A stretch of 64,000 nucleotides of DNA from Sphingobium soli (GCF_020782245.1 NZ_JAJGNP010000015.1:36492-100491), one strand, 5' to 3'; counted from the first letter of the stretch, positions 1 to 9,167 are shown. Notes: a model not told the origin generated them from the sequence alone. Numbers and translations are program-made.

Positions 1-130
1 TCGCGAACTGGGCGGGTATGATGACGTCGCCTTCATTTTCGCGATCGTCGGCATCGACCAGAATATAGGGCAGCCCGTTTATCGCGTCGTGAATGATGCC
101 CTCTATGGACGAAATGCCTTCGCTACTCAT
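1..130 (-). CDS. ribB: 3,4-dihydroxy-2-butanone 4-phosphate synthase, N-terminal part
   Basis: The reading frame starts at the ATG at 130-128 and runs off the left edge, giving 43 residues. The translation begins MSSEGISSIEGIIHDAI and contains ILVDADDRENEGDVIIPAQ, the signature at the N-terminus of the riboflavin-pathway enzyme that converts ribulose 5-phosphate to 3,4-dihydroxy-2-butanone 4-phosphate. The acidic DRENEGD stretch holds metal- and substrate-binding residues in the family. Whether a GTP cyclohydrolase II domain follows, as in RibBA fusions, cannot be seen. It reads in the same direction as the acyl-CoA ligase upstream of it, with 31 bases between them. Confidence 0.85.
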   Translation of the reverse strand, partial: MSSEGISSIEGIIHDAINGLPYILVDADDRENEGDVIIPAQFA

Positions 131-161
131 CGATCCGTCTTTCCATATACTGGCGTCTCGT

Positions 162-1847
162 TCAGCCCGCGCCGCGTTGTGCGGCGAGGTGGGCCAGCGC
201 CATCTCTTTCAATATGTTTTTCTGGACCTTGCCCGTGCCGGTCTTCGGCAGGTCCGCTTCCGCGATGAACCAGATGTCGCGCGGCAGCTTGTATCCGGCC
301 ACTTGCGGCTTCAACCAGGCCAGGATGTCATCGCTGGACAGGATATGCCCGTCAGCGCGCACGATCCATGCGCAGCCGCATTCGCCCCAGCGATCGTCGG
401 GCATCCCGATGAAGAAGGCCTGGCCGATTGCCGGATGCGTGGTGACGAGTTGCTCCAACTCTTTTGGCGACACCAGTTCGCCCCGGCTCTTATATAATTC
501 CTTTGACCGGCCCGTCAGGAACAGGTTTCCGTCAGGCCGGAATTGCCCCAGATCGCCCGTCCGCAGCCACCCGTCCGCCAGAAACAGCTTTTCCGTTTCT
601 TTCGGTCGGCGAAAATAGCCCAGGCTGTTCATCGGCCCGCGTGTGCAGAGTTCGCCGGCAGCGCCTGCCGGAAGATCAGCGCCGGTCACGGGATCGATCG
701 TCTTGAATTCGCAGATCCGGCCGTCCTGCCCTGCGATGCCGGCCACGCCCGCCTGCACGATGCAGCCCTGCGTCTCCGCGACGATGTCGATCGGATCACC
801 CGGCTGGGTGCAGATGATCGTCGCGGTCGCTTCGGTCTGGCCGTAGCTAGTAAAAATCTCGCTGCATCCCAGCGTCTCCTGGATGTCGCGCCAGACCCAA
901 CTGGGCGTGGGCGCCGCAGCGCTATGGACCGCCGTGAGCGAACGCAGGTCATAGGTTTTGACCTTCGCCCGCTCCATCATTGCGATCGTCATTGTGGGCA
1001 CGCCCATCAGATAATGGGCGCGATGTCGTTCGGTCGCGGTGAGCAGCGCATCGGCATCGAACCGGAGCAGGGGGACGATCGACCCGCCCACGATCATGCC
1101 CGACAGTAAGCCCACGACCAGACCGAAGCCATGATAGAGCGGAAGCGAGAATACCGCGCGTCGCCCTTCATCGAACGCCTGATGATAAGCCCCCGCATAA
1201 GCGGCCCGCAACAGATTATCATGGGTCAGCACGACCCCTTTTGGCGATCCGGTCGTACCCGACGTGAACATGATGACGGCGGGATCATGCGGCCTTGCGC
1301 TCTGGGCCGGCAAAGCGCCGTCCGGGAGGGAAGCGAGAAAGTCGTCCGGCGCCTCCGCGTCATAGACCAGGCCGCCGCGCAGTTCCGGCAGGGCGGCGCA
1401 GGCGCCGGTCCGCCATCCGGGCGCCTGGGCGTCAAGCTCCAGATCATAGCGGCGCGAACCGAAGCGGGCCATGCCGATCAGAAAATTGCAGCCCGCCTCC
1501 CGGATCGCATATTCCAGATCCTTTGGGGCATAGAGGGTGTTGATCGCTACAGCGACGCCGCCGACACGCCAGATAGCAAACATCAACGACACCGTGATCG
1601 GGTAGTTGGCCAGCAGGAGCCCGACGCGGTCGCCCCGCGCGATGCCAAGCCCTGAAAGCGCCGCGGCGAAACGCTCCGATTGCGCGTGGACCGCAGCATA
1701 ATCGAGCGTTTCGGCGTCCGTGATGACCAGCGGCTTTGCCGCAAAATGACGCTGCGCGCGCGCCAGATAGGCGTCCAGCGTCATCTCCTCCCAGACAGGG
1801 TGTCGGTCCGATATCGCTTGCCGCCGTTCCTCTATGGCCTCGATCAA
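162..1847 (-). CDS. AMP-forming acyl-CoA synthetase (carboxylic acid-CoA ligase)
   Basis: A 561-residue member of the ANL adenylate-forming superfamily. The P-loop motif FTSGTTGSPKGVVLTHDN lies near residue 195, the adenine-binding SYGQTEAT near 340, the hinge region GWLRTGDLG near 430, and the C-terminal lysine region LPKTGTGKVQK near the end. It would activate a carboxylic acid as acyl-AMP and load it on CoA; overall it resembles benzoate/cyclohexanecarboxylate-type ligases, but the substrate is unknown. The start appears to be TTG, preceded by a strong GAGGAGGAG ribosome site about six bases upstream. It diverges from the monooxygenase gene at 2139 and probably supplies the CoA-activation step of the same catabolic cluster. 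Confidence 0.85.
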   Translation of the reverse strand: MIEAIEERRQAISDRHPVWEEMTLDAYLARAQRHFAAKPLVITDAETLDYAAVHAQSERFAAALSGLGIARGDRVGLLLANYPITVSLMFAIWRVGGVAVAINTLYAPKDLEYAIREAGCNFLIGMARFGSRRYDLELDAQAPGWRTGACAALPELRGGLVYDAEAPDDFLASLPDGALPAQSARPHDPAVIMFTSGTTGSPKGVVLTHDNLLRAAYAGAYHQAFDEGRRAVFSLPLYHGFGLVVGLLSGMIVGGSIVPLLRFDADALLTATERHRAHYLMGVPTMTIAMMERAKVKTYDLRSLTAVHSAAAPTPSWVWRDIQETLGCSEIFTSYGQTEATATIICTQPGDPIDIVAETQGCIVQAGVAGIAGQDGRICEFKTIDPVTGADLPAGAAGELCTRGPMNSLGYFRRPKETEKLFLADGWLRTGDLGQFRPDGNLFLTGRSKELYKSRGELVSPKELEQLVTTHPAIGQAFFIGMPDDRWGECGCAWIVRADGHILSSDDILAWLKPQVAGYKLPRDIWFIAEADLPKTGTGKVQKNILKEMALAHLAAQRGAG

Positions 1848-2138
1848 CGCGGCTCTCCTCCTCTACCTAATAGAAATTAATATGCCTCCATTGGTAATTT
1901 GCGTCAAGCGCTGTCCTGCACGGCAAGGTAAGCGGGCCAACTGCCAAGCACTGTGTCAGCGACCATGTGCTGACATTTATCGTTGATTATATTCGATTTT
2001 ATACGGCGCTCCTTCCCTTCAAGTCGCACATTTTACAACAACGCTGCCATAGGGAGACCGCAAAGGTTCGATCTTGGGCTTGCCAAAGCAGCCTAACTTT
2101 GATTAGATTGCTTTCAACGGGATATTTTGGAGGCACAT
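1848..2138. promoter_or_regulatory. Divergent promoter region
   Basis: About 290 bases separate the divergent acyl-CoA ligase and flavin monooxygenase genes and hold no credible gene. The sequence is AT-richer than its neighbours (for example around 1868-1900 and 1975-2040), as expected for back-to-back promoters. No operator could be assigned, although two TetR genes lie nearby. Confidence 0.4.
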
Positions 2139-3251
2139 ATGGATGTAGGTTTGGGGCTGACGTTCCAGAATCTGAAGGACCAGGTCAGCGACATCGAGGT
2201 TTTTCGGCACGAACTGGCCCTCGCAGCCGAGGCCGAAGATCGCGGCTTCGACTCCGTATGGACTCCGGAGCATCATTTCACCGGTTACATGATGACGCCC
2301 AATGTCCCCCAGTTCCTCTCCTGGGTCGCGGCCAAGACAAAGAAGATCAAGCTGGGCACCACCGTCACCGTGCTGCCGTGGCAGAACCCGGTCCGCATCG
2401 CAGAGAGCTTTCTTCTGCTCGACCAATTGTCGGAAGGGCGCGCGATTCTGGGCATCGGGCGGGGCCTGGGCAAGGGCGAGTTCGACGGCTTTCAGGTGCC
2501 GATGGGCGAAGCGCGCCACCGGTTCCGCGAATATGCAGAAGCGTTGCTTAGCGCCCTGGAAACGGGCGTCATGGAATATGACGGCAAATATCTTCAGCAA
2601 CCGCGCGTCGAACTGCGGCCGCGCCCCTATGCAAGCTATCGCGGTCGGGTGTTTGCATCGGCAGTCTCGCCGGAATCGGTCAAGCTGATGGCCAACCTCG
2701 ATGTCGGCCTGATGATCATCGCCCAGAAACCCTGGGACCGTGTTGCCGAAGATGTGACAAGCTATCGCGACCGCTTCTTTGCCATGCAGGGCCGCCCCGC
2801 CCCAAAGCCCGTGGTCGTCGCTTTCGTCGCGGTGAACGAAGATGCCGCCAAGGCGCAGGAGATGCGCGACAAATATCTGGTCGAATATGCCCGGTCCACA
2901 TCATCCTTCTACCAGTTCGGGAACAAGGAATTCGAGAAGATCGAGGGCTATGAATATTATGGCGCCTTGGCCAGCAGCGTCGAGAAGCATGGCATCGAAA
3001 AATTCAACAACTTCCTCGCCGACCTCCAGATATGGGGCCGTCCGGAAGAGGTCGTGGAAAAGCTGAAAGCGATGGTCGATCGCTTCGATGTCGGCAGCTT
3101 CATCATCTATACTCAGTTTGGCGACATGCCCTTCGAGGTCGGCCGCGACAATTACGAGCTTTTTGCCCGCAAGGTTCTGCCGCATCTCAAGGACATTGAC
3201 GTTTCCACCCCGGCCGCGTCAGTTGTCAGCCCGCTGCAATCCATAGCTTGA
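2139..3251 (+). CDS. LLM-class flavin-dependent monooxygenase
   Basis: A 370-residue luciferase-like TIM-barrel protein that uses reduced flavin and oxygen. Family hallmarks are GLGLTFQNL at the start, FDSVWTPEHHF near residue 35, the TTVTVLPWQNPVRIAE strand-helix segment and GRAILGIGRGLGKGEF. The ATG at 2139 is chosen over the TTG at 2127 because TTGGAGG at 2127-2133 is a good ribosome site for it. It heads a set with a crotonase and an SMP-30 lactonase. That neighbourhood fits a type II Baeyer-Villiger oxygenase or another ring-oxygenating enzyme; the substrate is inference. Confidence 0.85.
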   Translation: MDVGLGLTFQNLKDQVSDIEVFRHELALAAEAEDRGFDSVWTPEHHFTGYMMTPNVPQFLSWVAAKTKKIKLGTTVTVLPWQNPVRIAESFLLLDQLSEGRAILGIGRGLGKGEFDGFQVPMGEARHRFREYAEALLSALETGVMEYDGKYLQQPRVELRPRPYASYRGRVFASAVSPESVKLMANLDVGLMIIAQKPWDRVAEDVTSYRDRFFAMQGRPAPKPVVVAFVAVNEDAAKAQEMRDKYLVEYARSTSSFYQFGNKEFEKIEGYEYYGALASSVEKHGIEKFNNFLADLQIWGRPEEVVEKLKAMVDRFDVGSFIIYTQFGDMPFEVGRDNYELFARKVLPHLKDIDVSTPAASVVSPLQSIA

Positions 3252-3301
3252 ACTGTTATCCGTCATTGCGGCGCGCAAGACGTCGCGGCGGGGGAGAGAG
3301 G

Positions 3302-4159
3302 ATGAACATGACAGATGCTGCGCAACTGGTGCTGTACGAAATCCGTAACGGGACGGCGTGGATAACCCTCAATCGTCCCGAAAAGCGCAATGCGCTAAGC
3401 GAGCTGTTGCAGGAGCAGCTAAGCGCGCTGTTATGGGAAGCAGACGAAGATAATCGCGTTCACACGGTTGTCCTCAAGGCGGCCGGGCCAGATTTCTGCT
3501 CTGGCTACGACCTGCAGAAATACGATCAGCCCATCCTGGGGCAGGTCGATCACAAACGCGGTCGGGCAAAGTTCGACGACGACAGTTGGCACCAGGAAAA
3601 GGCGCAGCGGCTGCGCATGGCGCTCTTTGACATGCACAAGCCGGTTATCGCCCAGGTCCATGGCCGGTGCCTGGCGGGCGGAACCGATCTAGCGCTGCTG
3701 TGCGACATGGTGATCTGCGCCGAAGACGCGCTGTTCGGTTTTCCGCCGGCGCGATCGCAAGGCTCGCTCCCCAGCCATATGTGGCTTTATCTGGTGGGGC
3801 CGCAATGGGCCAAGCGGTTACTGCTGACGGGCGATTCCATCCGTGGCGACGATGCCGCGCAGATCGGGCTGGCGCTCAAGGCGGTGCCTGCCGACCAGCT
3901 CGATGCGGAGGTCGCGGCGCTCGCCGCGCGTCTTGCCCTGATCGACGCCGACCTGCTGAGTGCCAACAAGCGGATCGTGAACCTCGGCCTGGAACTGATG
4001 GGCGCGCGCACCATGCAGCGGATGGCTGCGGAAATGGATGCGCGCGGCCACTTGGCCGCCAGTCGCACGCGGTTCAACGAAACCGTGCGCACCGAAGGAT
4101 TGAAGGAGGCGGTGCGTCAGCGCGACGAACCCTTTGGTGACCCGGTGATCAAACTATAA
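3302..4159 (+). CDS. Enoyl-CoA hydratase/isomerase (crotonase) family protein
   Basis: A 285-residue crotonase-fold protein. The first oxyanion-hole segment is FCSGYDLQKYD and the second is GRCLAGGTDLALLCD, followed by the usual GFPPARSQG stretch. The glutamates that activate water in classical hydratases are not evident at the expected positions, so it may be an isomerase, a hydrolase or a C-C lyase acting on an acyl-CoA. The start at 3302 follows GGGGAGAGAG; an upstream in-frame ATG at 3248 overlaps the monooxygenase stop and lacks a ribosome site. It is co-directional with its neighbours, with 50 bases upstream and 19 downstream. Confidence 0.8.
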   Translation: MNMTDAAQLVLYEIRNGTAWITLNRPEKRNALSELLQEQLSALLWEADEDNRVHTVVLKAAGPDFCSGYDLQKYDQPILGQVDHKRGRAKFDDDSWHQEKAQRLRMALFDMHKPVIAQVHGRCLAGGTDLALLCDMVICAEDALFGFPPARSQGSLPSHMWLYLVGPQWAKRLLLTGDSIRGDDAAQIGLALKAVPADQLDAEVAALAARLALIDADLLSANKRIVNLGLELMGARTMQRMAAEMDARGHLAASRTRFNETVRTEGLKEAVRQRDEPFGDPVIKL

Positions 4160-4178
4160 CAGCAGATAGGATGAGGCG

Positions 4179-5114
4179 ATGATGGAAGGCGAAGGCTGGC
4201 GGTGTCTCTGGGACGCCAGAGCCATATTGGGCGAAAGCACGGTGTGGGATGCGCGGGATGGCTGCATTTACTGGGTCGATATCGAAGCGCCCAGTATCAA
4301 CTGGTATCATCTCGATAGCGGCCGGACGGGGCGCTGGGACGCGCCAGCGTGGATCAGTGCGATAGCACCGCGCGCCAGCGGCGGCTTCATCGCTTCGTGC
4401 GTCGATGGCTTTGCCCATGTCGATCCCCACCGGCAAATCTACGCGCCGATCATCCACCCGATAGCCAATCCCAAAATCGCGCGGCTCAACGATGGCGTGA
4501 CCGATCGCAAAGGACGCTACTGGTCCGGTTCGTGCGATTCCAGTCAGTGGGACGAAAGCACGACTGCGGACGACAAGGAAAGCACGCTCGGCAATTTGGA
4601 TGTGCGCAACACCGGCGAACTCTATCGGCTGGATGCCAATGGCGGCGTGAGCACACAGGAACGCAATATCGTGACCGCCAATGGGCCCGCCTTCAGCCCG
4701 GACGGTCGGACCGCCTATGTGAACGACTCCATGCCGCTGGTTAGTTGGGTCTATGACGTATCGGACGATGGCACATTGTCGAACCGTCGTGACTTTCTGA
4801 ACTTCAAGCCGGAAGATGGATATCCGGACGGCATGGCGGTCGACGTCGATGGCTGCATCTGGATGGCGTTCTACGAAAGCTGGATGCTGCGTCGGTTTGC
4901 GCCGGACGCGACCTTGCTCGAAGAACGACGCTTGCCGGTGCGGCGCGGGCTTCGCCCCGCTTTTGGAGGAAGCGACCATGAGCGCCTCTTCCTCATCACC
5001 GGATCGCAAGGCTTTTCAGCCGCGACATTTTCCGAACAGCCGCTCGCCGGCGGGCTGCTCGAAATACTCGATCCACCCGCGCCGGGGGTCCCTAATTCCC
5101 TTTATGCCGGGTAG
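4179..5114 (+). CDS. SMP-30/gluconolactonase/LRE family lactonase
   Basis: A 311-residue six-bladed propeller protein. Conserved positions of divalent-metal ligands are present: the Glu in ILGESTVW near residue 15, the Asn in RLNDGVTD near 105, the Asn in TANGPAFS near 165 and the Asp in DGYPDGMAVD near 215. Family members hydrolyse sugar or aliphatic lactones. It has no signal peptide, so it should act in the cytoplasm. Its place after a flavin monooxygenase and a crotonase suggests that it opens a lactone made by the oxygenase; this is inferred from context. The start at 4179 follows GATGAGG. Confidence 0.8.
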   Translation: MMEGEGWRCLWDARAILGESTVWDARDGCIYWVDIEAPSINWYHLDSGRTGRWDAPAWISAIAPRASGGFIASCVDGFAHVDPHRQIYAPIIHPIANPKIARLNDGVTDRKGRYWSGSCDSSQWDESTTADDKESTLGNLDVRNTGELYRLDANGGVSTQERNIVTANGPAFSPDGRTAYVNDSMPLVSWVYDVSDDGTLSNRRDFLNFKPEDGYPDGMAVDVDGCIWMAFYESWMLRRFAPDATLLEERRLPVRRGLRPAFGGSDHERLFLITGSQGFSAATFSEQPLAGGLLEILDPPAPGVPNSLYAG

Positions 5115-5170
5115 TCAGAAACCGCTCCCGATGAGGCTGTCTTTCCCTTATAGTTTTGCTAAGGGACGGC

Positions 5171-5764
5171 ATGGCACACGCAGATAATGGCCGAACGCGC
5201 ATTTTAGACTCGGCCGCGACAGCCCTTCGCCAAAAGGGGCTGGCAGGCGCGAAACTCAGTGAGATCGCCAAGGGCGCCGGCATGCTGGCGCCCAGCATCT
5301 ATCATCATTTCCAGTCAAAGGATCATCTGGTCGAAAATGTGATGATGGAAGGCATTTACCGCAACAGCCGCCATATCGTGGCGCGCGTCGAGGTGTTGGG
5401 GCCAGGCGCGGCACCGTTGGTGCGCTTGCGCGCTGCAATCGTGGCCCATATCGACTTCCTGTTGTCGGGCGACGACTATTCTTCCGCCGTGGCGCGGGTG
5501 TTCGACGATCTGCCGGATGAAATGCGGCGACGGGTTCTGGCCGCCTATTCCAGCTTCGACAATTATTGGCGCGACCTCATCGTTGCCGCGCAGGCGGACG
5601 GCAGTGCCAGTGCCGCGCTGGATCCGACCGTGGTCAGGAAATTTTTGATCGCCATGCTCGATTCCAGTTCATCCTGGTATCGACCGGGCAAGTTGGGACC
5701 AGCGCAGATCGCAGAGCAGGCGGCGGATTTGTTGCTGCATGGATTTGCCCGCAGTCCGGTCTAG
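5171..5764 (+). CDS. TetR/AcrR family transcriptional regulator
   Basis: A 197-residue repressor-type protein. The N-terminal helix-turn-helix is RTRILDSAATALRQKGL followed by LSEIAKGAGMLAPSIYHHF, the typical recognition helix ending in YHHF. The C-terminal ligand-binding domain is not assignable to a known effector. The ATG at 5171 follows AAGGGA. It closes the plus-strand catabolic cluster and is the most likely local regulator. A 12-bp hairpin separates it from the convergent flavin monooxygenase. Confidence 0.85.
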   Translation: MAHADNGRTRILDSAATALRQKGLAGAKLSEIAKGAGMLAPSIYHHFQSKDHLVENVMMEGIYRNSRHIVARVEVLGPGAAPLVRLRAAIVAHIDFLLSGDDYSSAVARVFDDLPDEMRRRVLAAYSSFDNYWRDLIVAAQADGSASAALDPTVVRKFLIAMLDSSSSWYRPGKLGPAQIAEQAADLLLHGFARSPV

Positions 5765-5773
5765 CAAAAGTGC

Positions 5774-5803
5774 ATGGAAGGGGGATAAGTGTCCCCCTTC
5801 CAT
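5774..5803. terminator. Bidirectional terminator hairpin
   Basis: A perfect 12-bp inverted repeat, ATGGAAGGGGGA and its complement, with a six-base loop. It lies in the 49-base gap between the converging TetR gene and the flavin monooxygenase gene. Confidence 0.75.
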
Positions 5804-5813
5804 ATTCTGCCTG

Positions 5814-6953
5814 TCAGGCGGCAACCGTTTCTGCGGCGGTGGTTTTGGCACCGGGCAGCCTGACCCGCGGCGCCACTTCCTTGGCGATCAGTTCCAGCGA
5901 GTTCCACCAGGGCGTGGGATCATCATAATAGTCATGCGATTCCACCTGTAGCGTACCCCAGCCGCCGGTCGCTTCGAACAGCGTGTTGAGCTTGTCGACG
6001 ACCGTATCGGGCGATCCGACGACAAAAACGTTATCGACCAGGAATTCCAGATCGGCATCCGCCGGATTGATGCCGGCATCTTTGGCAAAGCCGTCCATCA
6101 TGCCGAAACGATGCCAGATCGGGATCAGATATTTGTTGAAGCAATAGCCGATCGGCCCTTCCATCACGAGGCGCTTGGCTTCCGCGTCGGTATCGGCGCA
6201 GAATACGGTCTGCGATACTGCATGGCGCTGGCGGATGGGGGTGAAGCCCGCCTTGATATTGGCCTCCGCATAAATCTCCCAATGGCGCTTGAGCGCATCG
6301 AGGCCGGAGTAGATGGAGACCGGCTTGAAGTTCTTCTCGCCGGCAAGTTTCATCGATGGGGAGTTGGCGCTGAACCCGGTGACCGCGATCTCCGGGAAGG
6401 CGCCGTTAAAAGGCGCGAAATTCGCGAGCATGTGTTGCTCATCGTCCTCGGTCTCCGCAGGCGTCTCTTCGGGATAGCCGGCGTCCCAATATTTGCCTTC
6501 GAAGAAGAAGGGCTCGCGCTTCCAGATTTTCTCCATGATGCTCAGCGACTCGCGAACCATATCGTTCAGCATCTGCGGTTCAGCATCCTTGATGCCATGG
6601 ATATAGGATGCTTGTGGATAAGCGCCCGCGCCAATGCCCAGAAAGTAGCGGCCCTCCAGAATCTGCGAGAGCCAGCCGACCATGATGGCCAGCTTTGCCG
6701 GATGCTGGTGCGGTAGAATATGCGCCATTGGTGCAAACTTGATCTGGCTCGTCTGCAATGCCGCAGCGGCCATGATGAGTTCGGGATTGGGAATATTTTC
6801 CCAGATTTGCGACGCATGTTCGGAGATCATCATAGAGGTGAAGCCTGCCTTGTCGCAGGCAACGCTGTTCTGGACACCCCACTCGAAAGTCTGCCTCGCT
6901 GTGCGTCCAGGACGCATATAGGGGTGAAAAATGAGGCCGGTTTCCATCGCCAT
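5814..6953 (-). CDS. LLM-class flavin-dependent oxidoreductase
   Basis: A 379-residue luciferase-like protein, only distantly similar to the one at 2139. Family signatures are FTSMMISEHASQIW near residue 40, the MAHILPHQHPAKLA segment near 78 and GRYFLGIGAGAYPQASY near 100. A C-terminal FVVGSPDTVVDKL region matches the part that precedes the end of these barrels. The ATG at 6953 is preceded by AGGAGAG. It converges on the TetR gene and diverges from a second TetR gene at 7274, which may control it. The substrate is unknown; a second oxygenation or a reductive F420/FMN-type reaction in the same pathway are both possible. Confidence 0.8.
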   Translation of the reverse strand: MAMETGLIFHPYMRPGRTARQTFEWGVQNSVACDKAGFTSMMISEHASQIWENIPNPELIMAAAALQTSQIKFAPMAHILPHQHPAKLAIMVGWLSQILEGRYFLGIGAGAYPQASYIHGIKDAEPQMLNDMVRESLSIMEKIWKREPFFFEGKYWDAGYPEETPAETEDDEQHMLANFAPFNGAFPEIAVTGFSANSPSMKLAGEKNFKPVSIYSGLDALKRHWEIYAEANIKAGFTPIRQRHAVSQTVFCADTDAEAKRLVMEGPIGYCFNKYLIPIWHRFGMMDGFAKDAGINPADADLEFLVDNVFVVGSPDTVVDKLNTLFEATGGWGTLQVESHDYYDDPTPWWNSLELIAKEVAPRVRLPGAKTTAAETVAA

Positions 6954-7273
6954 GAAAGTCTCTCCTTAAGCGTCTGCTGCATCGCGCCGTTTCAGCATCT
7001 TGGTGCGGTGTCGGCTTGGTGCTGTCTAATGACAGTTAGGGAGTAATCCCTCCGTGAACTTTAAGTCAAGTGTAAATTCGAAAACGACCGCGGGCCGCTT
7101 TTCGCCAACGAAGATGTGAAGCGGATCAAAGCGCACGAACGCAGGAAGATTTTCAAATTTTCTGGCGGGTCAAGCAAACTGGCTGTAGCATACGCCGGAT
7201 ATTGATGCGTCAAAGCGGTGCCTTGATCGCAGCTTGCGACGAAAAAATATTACATCTGTCTTAGGATATTGCG
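6954..7273. promoter_or_regulatory. Divergent promoter region with a small inverted repeat
   Basis: This 320-base region lies between the minus-strand flavin oxidoreductase and the plus-strand TetR gene and contains no supported gene. An inverted repeat CTGTC-TAAT-GACAG at 7022-7035 lies about 70 bases upstream of the oxidoreductase start. It is a possible operator for the divergent TetR protein, but so short a repeat may occur by chance. Confidence 0.35.
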
Positions 7274-7954
7274 ATGGCGAACGTTAGGATGAATATTGAG
7301 GCGCTGCCTACTACTGAACCCACTGACGGAAAAACACGCCTGATTTTGGCGGGGGAGCAACTCTTTGCAGAAAATGGCATCAACGGCGCCTCTATGCGGG
7401 AGATTGCGACGAAGGCTGGTCAGGGAAATCATGCTGCCGTGCAATATCATTTCGGTTCGCGGGAAGGCTTGGTTCGTGCTATTTTCGACTTTCGGATGGA
7501 GCAGATGGAAGCGAAGCGTGGCGCAATGCTGGAGCGGGCCCGGGCAATGGGTCGGCTGAAAGATGCACGGACCATCTTGGACATCATCCTGTTACCTCAG
7601 CTCGAGCTGCACGACGCAGATGGCAACCATTCCTATGCCAGCTTCCTGAGCCAATATCTTCTGCAAAGCCGCTCGCCGGAGTTCGGCGATTTTAGCGGAT
7701 CAGAACCGCCGCATTTGACCGAGGCGCTAAGATTGATGCGAGAACGCGTTGATTATCTTCCACCTTACGTTGCGCAACGGCGGCTGATCAGTATCAGCCT
7801 AATGTTCCTCAACATTCTGATGCGCCATCATGGAACCGACGAAGCCGCGTTCGGCGAGTCTTTCCCGGATGCGTTGGAAGATACGATGGAGCAGATTGTC
7901 GGCAGCATGTGCATGCCGCTTCGAATGGCGCCGGCCCTTGCGGGCACGAATTAA
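7274..7954 (+). CDS. TetR/AcrR family transcriptional regulator
   Basis: A 226-residue protein with an N-terminal helix-turn-helix: TRLILAGEQLFAENGINGASMREIATKAGQ, then AAVQYHFGSREGLVRAIF. The recognition helix ends in QYHFGS, characteristic of TetR proteins. The C-terminal domain is helical and its ligand is unknown. It diverges from the luciferase-like gene at 6953, a usual arrangement for a repressor and its target. Codon use is less GC-rich than in the preceding cluster. Confidence 0.85.
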   Translation: MANVRMNIEALPTTEPTDGKTRLILAGEQLFAENGINGASMREIATKAGQGNHAAVQYHFGSREGLVRAIFDFRMEQMEAKRGAMLERARAMGRLKDARTILDIILLPQLELHDADGNHSYASFLSQYLLQSRSPEFGDFSGSEPPHLTEALRLMRERVDYLPPYVAQRRLISISLMFLNILMRHHGTDEAAFGESFPDALEDTMEQIVGSMCMPLRMAPALAGTN

Positions 7955-8410
7955 CTTATGGAATTTAGATAGGTTATGGGTGAGATATTTTCAGCGCGTG
8001 GGGACAGCCCTGTTTCGCTTCCGTATTGCACGCACAATCGTCGCCGTAGCCCCACAACGAGCGATGCCTAGAAGTCGAATTTGTGAGACATGCCACATTC
8101 CAATCGATAACATCGTGATCAACAAGTGACCGGTTCTGCTGAGAGCTGACGCTTACCGACATGCATCGAAACGACATGATTTATTCGGTAGCTAACGTGG
8201 TCTAAATGGCAGCTATCCTCGCGATCCGGCTCCGAACCGGAAATTCTCCTAACGGCCATTCACAGGCCTCCGAAATGGGAAAGCAGCCGGTCTGCACTTG
8301 AGAACGGAAGATTGACGACTGAGTGTCCACAAAGGGTCGACATCGGAAGGCAAGACCTGGGACAAAACCGACGTTCGCAAGCCGGACAGGAATGGCAGGT
8401 CCTCATCCAA
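7955..8410. other. Intergenic region without a supported gene
   Basis: Some 456 bases between the TetR gene and the IS66 target duplication. Open frames here are short and have no family features. The only structure noticed is a diverged copy of a dispersed repeat at 8277-8340. Confidence 0.5.
8277..8340 (+). repeat. Dispersed intergenic repeat, diverged copy
   Basis: This 64-base segment aligns without gaps to 53767-53830, with 44 identical positions counted by eye. Both share the flanks AAAGCAG and AAAGGGTCGA. The copies at 25461 and 53751 are much closer to each other. Confidence 0.5.
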
Positions 8411-8495
8411 CACCTGCCGTAAGCGCGAAAACGTCCCCACATTTTCGTAGGCGCTGATCTGGCTATGTTTCGCCCCTCGTCTGAGGGGTGTCGTA

Positions 8496-8817
8496 GTGGC
8501 CGATGATGTAAGAACATTCGAAACAGGTTTCGAAAGGCAGGAGGTCCAGCGGCCCTCGCGTATGGACGTCATTCCAGCAGGGCCGATGCGGCGCCGCTGG
8601 TCGGCCGAGGCTAAGGCACGGATCATCGCGTCGAGTTTTGAGCCCGGGGCCAACATTGCGGAAATTGCGCGAACGCATGGACTGCTACCGCAGCAACTCT
8701 ACGCATGGCGGCGATGAGATCGTGATCCGCACGGCCGCCCTCGCGATCCACGTGCCACCGGGCGCGAGCGAGGAACATATCGCCCGGGTGCTCGCCGCTG
8801 TGGGCCGGTCGGGATGA
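8496..8817 (+). pseudogene. tnpA: IS66 accessory protein TnpA, internally deleted and frameshifted
   Basis: The N-terminal helix-turn-helix part is intact (RRRWSAEAKARIIASSFEPG, then IAEIARTHGLLPQQLYAWRR), but the frame stops at 8717. The family C-terminus (IVIRTAALAIHVPPGASEEH, ending at the TGA at 8815-8817) continues in another frame directly after it. The middle segment that normally joins the two parts is absent, so an out-of-frame deletion has occurred. The C-terminal stop overlaps the tnpB start as ATGA, as in intact IS66 elements. Without TnpA the element may be immobile unless complemented in trans. Confidence 0.75.
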
Positions 8818-9167
8818 TCATCCCGCCAGGGCCGCTCAAGGTGATGGTGGCAACAAAGCCGGTCGACTTCAGGAAAGGCGCCGTCAGCCTGGCGGCGCTG
8901 GTCGAGCATGAACTCGGACTCAAGCCCTTCTCGGGGGTGGTCTTCATCTTCCGCTCAAAGCGGGCGAACAGGATCAAGCTGCTGGTCTGGGACGGCACCG
9001 GCCTGGTCCTGGTGAGCAAGGTCTTGCAGACTGGAGGCTTTCATTGGCCCCGGGCTCACGATGGCGTGATGCGGCTGTCGGCATCGCAGGCGTCGGCCTT
9101 GTTCGAAGGGCTGCAATGGTCGAAAATGCACACGCCGCGCACTCAGGTTCCGGTGACGACGCGATAG
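8814..9167 (+). CDS. tnpB: IS66 family accessory protein TnpB
   Basis: A 117-residue Orf2 protein of the IS66 family, recognised by PVDFRKGAVSLAALVE, FSGVVFIFRSKRANRIKLLVWDGTG and the C-terminal LSASQASALFEGLQW. TnpB is needed for transposition of IS66 elements but its biochemical role is not settled. Its start overlaps the end of the tnpA frame by four bases, which implies translational coupling. Length and motifs are normal. Confidence 0.9.
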   Translation: MIIPPGPLKVMVATKPVDFRKGAVSLAALVEHELGLKPFSGVVFIFRSKRANRIKLLVWDGTGLVLVSKVLQTGGFHWPRAHDGVMRLSASQASALFEGLQWSKMHTPRTQVPVTTR

